Source: Plakobranchus ocellatus
Lineage: Eukaryota > Mollusca > Gastropoda > Plakobranchidae
Direction of reading: 5' to 3'
NCBI GenBank assembly: GCA_019648995.1
Contig: BLXT01004995.1
Span: forward strand, 1,523,837 to 1,550,248
DNA: 26,412 nucleotides
A program made the translations under genes and the position numbers. Under the pieces are notes generated by a model. That model had not been told where the DNA came from and made no database searches. It saw only the letters and a list, made by a program, of their open reading frames with translations. Position 1 is the stretch's first letter. Each line of letters starts with the position of its first letter. This document shows positions 10,001 to 22,000 of this stretch, piece after piece.

Positions 10001-13000
10001 GGATTTTATCCACTTCTTTTTGTTACTGCTATGAATCTTGTCACCAAGAATATGTTGCAGTCACTCTTTTATTTCTGAAAATCTGTAAAAGTAATATTGT
10101 AAGGGTAAAATGCCCTAAAAGAAAGACATTATTATGATATGTAAAAGCTAAAATTTTTGTTAACATTGCTTATATCAACAGTAGAAATAAATGCTTCTAT
10201 TCTTGAACTATCTTTAATAAGATCTGTATCATTGTATCAGAACACGATCCGATATTTATAGAGATAAACACAAATACAACATTAAAATTTAATGTTAGAT
10301 CAAAATGATTTTCTCTTCTTTAAAGTGAGACAGGGCATAACACATTGAAACCCAGTTGTGTGTGTTCTTTTGGCCAGGTTAGATGAGCACCTATCTCTAT
10401 CAATTTTCATTCTGTTTTCAGATGCAATGGCCTAGGTAACCTGAGATCTAAGAAAGTGTTACACTATCAACTCCTGTTACAATAGTATGAGTCATCATCT
10501 ACAAACTTTACGTCAAAACTATGAACATGTTCATATACATTATTCAATAAATGATAAAAGTGATTACAAAACTAGAGCAAATGAGGTACTATATCTTTTA
10601 ATATGCGAATTAAGGTATGAAAGTGAAAACAAAGGTTTTAATGTTGATAAAACTTTACTATCCACTCACATCATTGTGCTTCCATCTGAATCCATGAACA
10701 CAGCTTTGAAAGGGTTTGAGTATTTTGTACCAAGGTAAAATGTATGTCCAACCTTTGATAAACAAAATATGTAAAAGATGTTCAGATTTTTACAGATTAC
10801 AAATTAGAACTGTATTTGCAGAATATTTAATATAATTTTCCATCTGTCAGCACAACATTATATTCTTTATAAACAGATATTTTAGTAACAGCACTTTTAC
10901 AGATATTCAATGTTTCCACTACCTGTCATGAGACCAGCTCTGAAATGTGTGATGTCTCAATAACATATTTTGAAATTTGCTTTGTTTTGTTTTTGAACTT
11001 TTTTTTTAAATCTTCTAATGCTTATCTCTTGGTACAGATTCAACATGCCTGTATCCGCTTTTACCCATCAAAAAGCTCACAGAGTGAAGTTTCAGGCTAT
11101 ATCAATGAACTGAAATGTTTGAAATGCAACTTGCCACTCATTTGAAATAGTCTTGAGATATTTTATAAGAAAAGCATATTGTCACTTTAAGAAAGGTTCG
11201 AAAAAAAAAAACAAATGAGAATGTATCTGTTCTGAATGTTAAATGTAAATCAAGCAAAAAAAAAAAAAACGAAAGTTGATAGAAAAGGCAAAAAACTTAA
11301 ACCAAAGCTTGAAATAACGAAAAAGTATGGGAATACCTCAATTCCTTTACGTTCTTGTAGTTCACACTGTGAAGCCGGCATCTGGCAAGCACTAGGCAAC
11401 CTTCCATCTTCTGTTGAAAATCATACACATAAAAATAAAAAATAAAACTTTTCCATTAATTTTTTTTTTATTAAAACTGCATTTGAAAACAAGGTATCTG
11501 TGACTCAACAGTGATATAGAAGGAGAACGGATGGCAATATTATTCAACATAATTTCAATTTAGTAAAACTCATAGTACTCAATTGGACTTCTACTGTTTA
11601 ATTTTTTTTTTCAAAGAAGAAAACGCTGCTGGATCCCTCTTGAGTAATATCCTTACATATTTTCCTAGAATGGGTCTTAATTTGGGAAGAAACCCATAGA
11701 GGTCAATTCTTTTAATAGATTGTTGATATCTTTATCATGAGATTCCAAAATACTGTGAGCTACAATCAATTAAAAGACTTACAAAAAATATTTATTGTAA
11801 GAATAGATCAACACAGCTGAGAAAACAACCTCAGATCTTTGAAACTTTTGTTTTCATTCTTCAGAAGCTTTATCTGATTTTCATCAATCTTAATAATAAT
11901 ATTAAATCTAAACAGTGTAATACTTTGCAAAGGGTCTTAAATTTTATGAAGTTGCTAATCNNCCCCCCCCCCCCCCCCACACACACACAAATAAATAAAT
12001 TAATTAATTAAAGGGAAATATAAATACATAAGCATGAGTTCCTGTTCAAATATCACAGGTTAAGAACTGAATTAAGACCCATACAAAAAATTAATGAAGA
12101 CAGAACATGCGAAATTTGCATTTGTACCATTGCATTGACTTTTCTGTTTGATGATCAGTTCTAAAGGAGTTAGCAGGTAAAAGTCTAAAGTCAGCCTCTT
12201 ATAATATAGATGAGGGGAGAGCGGTGGCTCATCTGGCAGGGCAGTTGGCGACCAAGTCAGAGGTCCCAGATTTGAATTCCAGTCTGGGCCAAATCAATTC
12301 ATCGTTGCTCCTCTGTGTACACCCAGCACTAAATGGGTAGATTGGTCTCTCAAGACCCGGTGAAAGTAAAGGCGGTGAGGAAAGCAATGGCAGATTACCT
12401 CATAATGCCGTATGCCAAGAAAAATCAGAACCCTACTCCCAGTTCCCCGATGCTTGGACTGAGCATGGGACCCACTTTAGTTACTTAATATAATGAAGTT
12501 ATTACTAATATTAAATTTGTAAAAAGAGAGAAAAATACCTGCTGCTAATTCTTTATTCATTTGTACACCACACCTGAAAAGAAAATAAACCAAAAAAAAT
12601 TTTCATTAATCAGAAGTACTTAAATTTATTATGACTCTACAACTTTAAGAAAAAATTCCTTCAAAGCAAAGATTATACAATAATCTTGTCTCATGAGATG
12701 CAAGCTTTTAACACATATATCATTTCTAATATCAATGAAGCTGATAATACTATAATGAATTATTAATTAAATCATAGTATGGAATGATTTTTTCTATTGC
12801 GGTCAGTCAACTCATTCACTCAAGTTAAAAAAAACAAAAAAAACTTTCATGCGCTGTAGAAGTGTTTCAAAGACAAAAGTACATCAAATCAGGTCCATCT
12901 AGACTATGAAGCTAAGGAGACCCCAAATGGGATCTATCTAGACAACGACGCTAGGGAGACCCCAAATAATACTCCACATGACATGCGATAGTATTGCTCA

Positions 13001-16000
13001 AGAACACTTGCCACGACATAGCTGTTGTTCGCTTGCTGTTGAAAAGATTTAATTTGATTGAATGAATTATTCACCGAACAAGGGACATTTTCATCAGATT
13101 CTACCTCGATAGAATTAATTTGTTGAAGTATTTTCCATGCAAGCCTGATGTATATAGTAAAATACAAAATCAAACAATTAAAATGATGACATCCAGCATA
13201 ATCAAATCATGTTAACTTATTGAAAATCTCGATTTGAAGAATTAAAAAAGAAAATGAATTCAAATTATTTTTGTGGTAATCATACGTATAGGTAAAACAT
13301 CGTCTCACCTGGGATTTGAACCCAATTGGCAAGACCTTCCGCTTATTAGAAGGATGTGATAACCACTACGCTACGGAAACTACAATCAGAGGTATTAAAC
13401 GATTGGCATCGTAGAAAATCAATTTGTTCATTTAAAGGCAATCATGCTAAACTACAACTCAATGCATTTTGTCAGATTGCTACACATATGTGCCTACCTG
13501 GTCCAAATGTTGGGTTTGCCAAAAATAACTTTCAAACACTTTAACTCCTTTACATGAATTTTTTTTCTTAAAAATTTGCAGCATTAGAAAAAAATAATTA
13601 TTACCCCAGTAATTTAGGATTCTCACTCTCTTAAAACTCATAGATGATAATTACATTTAATTTCTAAAGGCTAATACCAAAAATATGAATAAATAGATAT
13701 ACAAGCATGTCAGAAGGTAAGATGTCTATGCTATGCTATGTTGATGCAAAGATACCTCTCTGTAAACAATGGCCCAAGAGTATGATTCTGTCTCATTCAC
13801 ACTTCACTCCAAATCACTTACAGTAATAATGCCATTTTTATTTTACTGCTTTAAGTGTTTCTGTAATATGATGGCATTGAAATATTTGGAATCATATTCA
13901 AACACAATGGTGCTCAAACCTACCTGTCGCAAAGCAGCACTGAATCCTGCCCGACTTCAGCCAAATAGTGATATTCATGAGACAAGTTGCCTCCAATAAT
14001 ACCAGTTGCCCCAGCCACTGCCATAAGTAAGTAATGGTACATTGATAAATGACTTTTTACAATAGATTTACACCTTTCTTCCAACCCCATATGTATTCCA
14101 ACTACATCGACATTGCTTTTATAAATAGTCTGTGTATATCAACAGGTACATTAGAATGTCTTTATTTTTCCATCTACATTGTTGATGAAAATGTACTTAT
14201 AAAGATATTCTTTTCTTATCATTTCTTCTGTATCACATTTTTGGTCACGCTTTCTGAGGGCTGATGTTCACAAAATCGTTTTCTTTTTTACTTTTCTCAC
14301 TATTATTCTTTTCAATATTGATTGAGAAAAATCAATTCACTAGTGTAGATATACCCATATTTTAAGGGTAAGAAGAGGCAATATACCTTTGAGATATAAT
14401 AGTAACAAAGAAAGAGGTGCAATACAAACTTAAAGAGACTATTTTTAATTGTTTCGTTTCCATATTTCAATGTATGAACTTTCTCTTATATTGACATAAT
14501 ATCAACAATCCCTTTCAAGTGGATATATCAAAATGGCATTGTAAATGTAATCCACTGAAAAACAGAGAAAGAAACAAAGCTGTGATTCAGAAATGGGTTT
14601 GAAACTGCTTTGAAATTTCATGGAAATAATGTGCAATGGGAAGCCCCAGTAGGAGACTAATTGTTTGGGAAATTTGGTTTTTGTTTCCAGTGCAATGGAC
14701 TTAGTTCAATTCTTTGGTGATATCAGACTTTGGGTTGCAGATGGATTATTGTTAAAATAACAGCAACAAAGAAAAAGGCTAGTTGAAGGCAAAAATCCTT
14801 GGTTAATGGGTCTTATGAGCTGAATTCACTTTTTCCAAGAAATGACATTACATGAAGATGAAACTAAAAAAACCTGCATTATTGAATGTAGTTATTTATA
14901 AACTCAGTACTGATATCAAATAACCTACTAAGATTTAACTACCGAGTGTATTATTTTTTTTCAACTTAAGAAAAAAAAAAAAGGATTTTTGGGTAAAAAA
15001 AATAAATCTTTTCGCACAATATTTCAGTTTCTTAATGATTCACTAGCCCATTTGTTTTTTAATTTTACATTATAAAATGCACAATATACCTTTCACATAT
15101 GGAACTCCAATGCGGTCAAATAATCTGTTATAGGCTTCACAAACCTCAACGTACGTCTCTAGAGCAGTTTCTTGACTTGAATCAAACGTGTACAAATCTA
15201 TAATAATAAAAACAAAAAAAANNNNNNNNNNNNNNNNNNNNNNNNNNNNNNNNNNNNNNNNNNNNNNNNNNNNNNNNNNNNNNNNNNNNNNNNNNNNNTG
15301 ATAAAAAATGAGAGACAGAGATCTAAACTACTCAAAAGCAGATTTTCTACCAGTTCTCAACAAACATTTAGATGAAATGATTATTGAGATTTTGGCCTTC
15401 CAGAAAACAAAAAATGGAGACAGTAAGAGCTATCTTATAATATGACCTATTAATCTGCATTAGCAACATGAAAAGCAGTATCGTCCATAGACATAACACT
15501 GACAATACAGCTCATTATTATAGAATTGTTAATGTATGATAGAATAAAAATATTTCAAGGCAAAATGAGGTTTATCTCAATGATGAGGAAAATTTCTATT
15601 TGAGTTTTCAAAAACTTGTATGATCACCAAAAGAAAGCTCATATGTAGGTGTCATTATTTTCTCTTCTTTAGGTGTCTGGAGCAGACATTGGCGATCATG
15701 TTCCTCTGCTCAAACCTGTTCTCATTTAATCTTATGAAGTTGTTGCTACCATTACATAGTGCCCATGAATTGAAGACTTTCAATAAAAGTTATTCTCTAT
15801 CTTCCTCTTCTGCGTTTTCCTGCAATTTTTCCAGTGATTAATGAGTGTTCTAAGCCCTTTAGGCGACAAATACATCCTCAAAATTGTAGTTTCCTCCGTC
15901 TTATGGTCGCAGTTAATGATTGCTCAAGATTAGCCTCTTTCAGTACTGATTCACTAGACTTTTTTTCCATCCATGACATCGTCATCATTCTGATAAACCA

Positions 16001-19000
16001 CATCTCTACTGCTTCCAGTTTTCTCTCTGTTACCAAAACAAAGTCTAGCGGAGAGCCCATGCACAAACCAACAGCAGACAAGAAAAAATAACTGCGGTAA
16101 TTTTCCAAGAACAGCCATGATACAAAACCAAAAACAGATTTCATTCAACAATATTAAGAGGGTTTCTTATTCAAATCCAAAATCCTTGTTTGACAATAAT
16201 CCATGGCCGCAAGTGGCTCCAGATCGTCATCCAGCGCCTGCTTGCAAAATGAATAGCAGACAAACCTTAAAAATAGCACCTTGGAAGTACACTGCACCAA
16301 AAAGGTAAGCTAGATAATCTTGTTCTAAGATCCTAGGACTTGCCAAGGAAAGATAGAAATGGGCAGGTTCCATGAAACAAGGTAGAAAAGTACTAATTTG
16401 CTACGTGGGAAACACACTTGCAAAAGATGGTATCACATTTAATGAAACAACAGCAAAAAGTCTGGGAAGCTGGTGTCTAATTTCAGATAGAGTAGCTGCA
16501 GCTAAACTGTTATCCAAACCATTAAATTTAGGAATAATCCAAGTATATGCGCCAGCATCACATAGTGAAGATGTAGAAGCAGGAGTTTTATGAGGAAATA
16601 GAAAAAGCTAACGGCTATATAAAATCTCATGATATGATAATGGGAGATTCAATGCAAAAATTAAGGATGAAAATGAAAGAGCAGATGATCTTGCTGGGCC
16701 CAGTAGAATAGGGAAAGTAAATGAACATTGGTGTAAGCTTATTGAATGGTGCCAAATGAATGATTTTACCATCACAAATACTTGGTACAAACTTTTGATA
16801 ACATCAATGGCAAAAATGTGGTACATAAGATAAAAATGGGTAACAAACCTGAATATCATGTGGTACTGATGTTGATAGAAAAAGAAATAAAGCATTTAAT
16901 GTAACCAAATCCAATAAAAAAAAAATAGTGGCTCAAATCATAGATATGTACCTTTAGGACTGCTTACCTCAATGTTTAGCAAATCAGCCCTAGATTAACA
17001 ACAAATGAAATAATATATATATATATACATACACATATATATATGAGTATACATTACAGCTTATAATTGCAAAGCCAGATGTGCTTCACAGCGTCAATAA
17101 ATAGGGAAACCTTATTCAATCGCAGGCAATCTGAACTTAGATTCTTTGAGTTCTGAGAGTATGGTAAGACAGACAATGATGATAACTTTATTTTTTTTCC
17201 TTTTTCTTTTGCTCTTATTGTTACTTGTATAATTCAATTCTCGTATGAACATCGTTTAAATGATCTTGGTGATTGTTTATAATGCATTGTCAATTTTTTT
17301 CTCTCTTTACCCATTGCCTTTTATGTCAATGTTTATAAATTAATTTGCTTTGCAGGGCCTTGCAAGCTTTTTGCCATGAAGAACATAATAATTGCAAAAA
17401 AGCTGTCTGACAGGTGGTCTCAGAGAGACGGCTGGTCTGACAATACAGTTTATAAGGCAGTCTTTAAGGGATACCTTTATTTTCTCAGGTTCCTGTGCCG
17501 ACCTAAAAAAACTATAGCCTCACTCACCTAGGGAGCATTAAGCAGAACAACAGCTGGCCTGTACCTTCTCCAACCCTCCCTTGGGTCCATTCGCCAGGCT
17601 TTTAGTCGCTAACAGACTTAAATTGTGTCCTTGAAAACTTTGGCAACTGGCATTATTGAGACCACAAGCAACTGCTACCATGCCAGGTCAGCGAAGGCAT
17701 GGCCCAATTACCTACTCTCCCATGCACACTCGACGGTGAAGAAACCAGCTGAGAGAGAATTTGGACACACAATCCAGCCAACCCATCTCCCTCGGCAATT
17801 GAAAATAACACTTTCTATAGCTGTCTGACCATCAAAGAACACTCATGCCTAGCCTGAATGATGAAAAATCAATTTTGTTCCCTTCTGTTTTTTTTTCTTT
17901 CTTTAATTAATTTAAGTTACATACTAAATATCTAGGGTTCTATAAAACCCGTTTTGTAAATTTAGTGATAAATTTCCTTGTTCTTTGATTTATACTTAAA
18001 GGAGACTTTGCCATTTCTAAATTATCAAATATTTTTTTTTGAGTTTTGGATGGATGTTTATGTTTGTCTCAACGTCAACTTAATGTTGAAATAAAACTTA
18101 ACTACTTAAATAGAAACCTATCAATACTCTCTAGACTAAAAATCATAACATTTCATCCATGTTAGATCACACGTCCTTATGAAAGCAATCCAGGAGTGCG
18201 TATTATAGCATCTCTCATCACACCACAGAGCCAACTGTGATTCAGATTCCAATCTAATTCAGTGTAAGTTTTTTAAAATTTGCTGCAGCTGTGCAAAACA
18301 AATGAGGCTCTAAACATCTCAGAAGAGGAAGGGCTATCGTCAGATATGAAAAATTCACTAAATGAAGTCAAAGAGAAAAACATCCCTAAAAAGGATAAAA
18401 AAGAGCATAAGAAATGGATAAAAACAGAAACACTAGATTTGATGGAAGGCAGGTGAAAATCAAGCAGATGCTTTTGATGACCTGGTGCCACCTAGAGGAT
18501 ATATCAGGCTAAAAAGCAAATGGAGAGAGTCTTAATAATCACAGGTATGCAGGCAATACAGTTTTAATAACAGAATTTGATTAATAACTTCAACAACTGT
18601 GAAATATTGTTGTTTTAGAGAGAGATAGAATGGGCATGTCTTTGTGAAAAAAAAAAAAAAAACAGAATGTATGGTCATCTCAAAGAAATCCTCAAATCCC
18701 TCATGCAATCTCATTGGCAAAGGTGATAAAATCAAACGTTACAAAATTGAAATATTTTGGCCACGTGATTGCATCAGATGGTAAATGCACAGGATATTGC
18801 AGACAGGAAAAAAAGTCTAAGAATTGCTATTGAAAGAGGCTAATCTTGAGCAATCATTATTAAAAACACAAGACAGAACAACTACAATTTTTGAGACACG
18901 TTTGTCAACACAGAGGTTTAGAACACAAAGCAATCACAAGAAAGATTAAAGGCAAAGGCAGTAGAGATAGAGAGAAAATAAGTTTTATTGTTAAATTATG

Positions 19001-22000
19001 TGCAACAAATAATGGTAGCTTTATAAGGTTAAACGAGAACAGGTTTGAATAGAGGAGCATGATTGCCTTTGTCTGTTTCAAACAAAGCACCTAAAGAAGC
19101 CTCTCTACCATATAATAGTACTGACCATACATATGTTTTCATGACCCTTGTTTTGGTTTACATACTTATGTTTGATGCAGCCAGGGCTACTGCATTTGAT
19201 TTTCATCAGATTTTATATGACCTTTTAGAATTTAAGATTGGCTTTATCTTGTTGAGTTTCCAAGTTTTATTTTAAATTTACATATGGCTGGAATGTGATC
19301 TGAATCACAGTTGGCTCTTGGCAGTGATATGAGGTTTTAATTGACCATGTCTGAATGAGAAAATAATCTATTTTGCTCTTATTTCTGTTAACAGAGCTCT
19401 TCCATGATGTTTAGGATGGTTTTTGATGTACTAAGTATCAAGAATCATTGATTTGGCACCATTCAATTAGATTAATCCCACATTCATTTACAGTCCCTGT
19501 GCCACTGGGCCCAACAACATCTTCTACCCTTTCAGCCACCATTCTTACATTTAGATCTAAATCTCTATTTCATGATAATGTCCAGAGATTTTAGATAGCT
19601 CCTTCGCTTTTTCTATATAGATATGCATCTTTTGACGGCTGCAAAGAGACAAAAATATATCAGGTCTTGCCATAAACTTATGATGAGCTAACTTATTGAT
19701 CACTTTCAAATTATTTCATTTGTTTCTTTCCTTAAAGAAAAGTCGGCATCATATCAAACTGCAGAGTTATCTCATTTTTGTTTAAAATGTTAATGTGGCC
19801 ATAAATGGAACAATGAAGATTGTAATACTTAAGACCTCATTCATCCTATATACATTTGCGCATAATAGTTTTTCAAAGCAGATCTAAGAAATGAATCTTA
19901 CCTTTCATCTCAAATTCTCTACCTCTTAAGAGACCATACTTAGGAGACATTTCATCTCTGAACTTTCTGGTGATCTAAATGACGAATTAAGAAAACAAAT
20001 TTTTCATGCATGAAAAATATCTTGGAACATCAATAAAAAATAGTTCTTATGAATTGCCACACAATGTATCTGATCTATGCAAAATTCATGCATGTTTTTA
20101 CTCCCTTCTTTTTTACAAATAGAGAATTATCTCAAATATTATTCATTATTAAAGTGGGTATCAAATCAACTCTGATTACTAATATTCAGACTTTTCAATG
20201 TTTTAATTAAATTGTAAACATTTAGAACAAAATGAAAATCATTAAAAGAAAGCAAATATTGGGTCTGAAAAAATAAACTGATGAATTACAGCTAAACCAG
20301 GGTAGACAACAAACCTGATAGAGCTTGATTGGCAAATGTCTGTAAGAGATTTGAGCAATATTGGCTAAAAGCCTTGTCACAAGTTCCTCATGTGTCTGAA
20401 AAAAACATTGAAGTATTATATTTTCCTGACCAGGTAACAAAAAAAAAATTTAAATTATAAAAAATAACAACAAAAAAAAAAACCATCGCAGGCCTACAGT
20501 CTAGTATAAAAGTAAGCCTAAATCAAGACCTATTCACAACTGTACCTATTACTTCAGCATCCCCTAGTGTTAAACCTAGCATGACATGAGATGGCTTCAT
20601 CCTGTAAAATTCAAAGTGCTCTCTCTCTCTCTATCCCCTTCTCAGACACTGATGTGCAAACATGAGGTCCAAGTAGGCCGTGGCCAGTGTCGTTTGATGG
20701 AATGTGCCCCCCACTCCACATTTTTTTTTTATTCAATTAAAAATTGGTTTAACCAGAGGTGATTACTCACCTACTACATAACTTGATTTTTATGTAAGTG
20801 AGTTTTTATACATGTGTTCCCTGAATATAAACATTCACAGTGTTGACTGGATGCGCATTTTAATCTTTACCTTCTTGACTTTTTTTTCAATTCAACAATG
20901 TAAAATATTGTCAGTTAAATGCTGATTTAACATGCACAGCACTGTATTAAAAAATGGTATCAAGCTATGCCCACAAAGAAAAACTTACAGGACCAAGGCA
21001 AAATTGGTGTTTATGTCTGTCTGTTAGTTTAAAAAGCTCATTGCCTGCAGCTGCCCATCTGCCTTGAGAGCAAAATAGAGGAAATATTGATATGAAGTAG
21101 TGCTAAATATCCTGTCAAACAAAATTGAAAGAAAACTACTATAAAATGTTCATTTCTTTTCTTTAAAATGTGCCTCATGGCAAGATAAAAGTGGTACACA
21201 GTTTACTCGAAAAGTAACCATTCTAAGAGGTTCTTTTCTTATCTGTAAATTAATCTCAATCCACATTTTCTACAAGAAGAACAATCAACATGCATGCGGG
21301 CACGCACGCACACAAAGACCTACCGAATGAGATACAGAGCAAAATTGTACTATAATCAATAAAAGGAAATTATAGGGCAATACAGGTGCAAAAAAATCCA
21401 TCCTTAAAAAATTACCATAAAGACACATCATATTATCAGTAGAGGGTTAAATTTGAGACTAAAACTAATAAAATTTTATTTTAAAGGTAGATTCAAAATA
21501 TATTGTGATGGATGCTTATGATCTCAATCTTTTTAAGAGGCACTTCAAACATTCAATCACAAAAAATTTCCATAAAGTCAACATTCAAGATTAAATAACT
21601 TTATAGGGAATGAGATGCAGAAGAGCAGCAGTAAAAGAATACAGATATTTTAGAGAGTTCATGTTTTTCAAGTAGATACTTATTAAATACTTATACAGAA
21701 CAGAGGCTCTATGTGAAGAGTATCTGCTTTATGCTTGGAACGGTCACTTCAGTTTAAGGCACATGTGAGAAGGCAGTCTATGAACCACTGAGTTTAAGGA
21801 CTTTATTTGCCCTACATTTAAAACTGCAATACCTGATGTCTGCCATAGACTCTCTGGTGCTAGGGTTGTCATAGCAATCTTTTGCCCTCCAATGCCTTGC
21901 ATTTCTTCATCTACTAAACGAATAAGCTTCTCTAGTGCTCTCAGGCCCAGCGGTAATATGTGAAATCCTCCAGCATAGCTTTGGGCTACAACATCATTAT

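Larger units (their letters stand above)
11411..12538 (-). other. PARS2 intron between exons 7 and 8
   Basis: The intron contains a C-run/AC microsatellite next to two undetermined bases, and a tRNA-derived SINE on the plus strand. The rest is AT-rich sequence without recognisable content. Confidence 0.85.
12574..13923 (-). other. PARS2 intron between exons 6 and 7
   Basis: The intron holds a two-unit short tandem repeat (12897-12967) and a minus-strand tRNA-like pseudogene. The minus-strand frame at 12934-13173 overlaps the short repeat and matches nothing I recognise. Confidence 0.8.
15198..19901 (-). other. PARS2 intron between exons 4 and 5, filled with LINE debris
   Basis: At 4.7 kb this is the longest intron of the visible gene. 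It contains the N gap, four degenerate RTE/BovB-like LINE segments in both orientations, a TA microsatellite and a less AT-rich block at 17401-17829. Positions 15299-15663 and 19641-19901 show nothing recognisable. Confidence 0.85.

Noticed and set aside
13302-13380. Functional tRNA-Val gene
   Set aside because: The acceptor stem cannot form and the anticodon arm is altered.
15834-16091. Plus-strand 85-codon frame
   Set aside because: It is antisense to the LINE C-terminal coding region, which is the recognisable reading.
16255-19099. A single intact LINE
   Set aside because: Endonuclease and RT parts are separated by about 1.3 kb, the RT N-terminal half is missing, and frames are broken.
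21058-21062. Acceptor ggcag|ATGGGC for PARS2 exon 2
   Set aside because: It breaks the phase with exon 1; the upstream ctcaag|GCAGATGG gives the expected Arg-Trp and an open frame.
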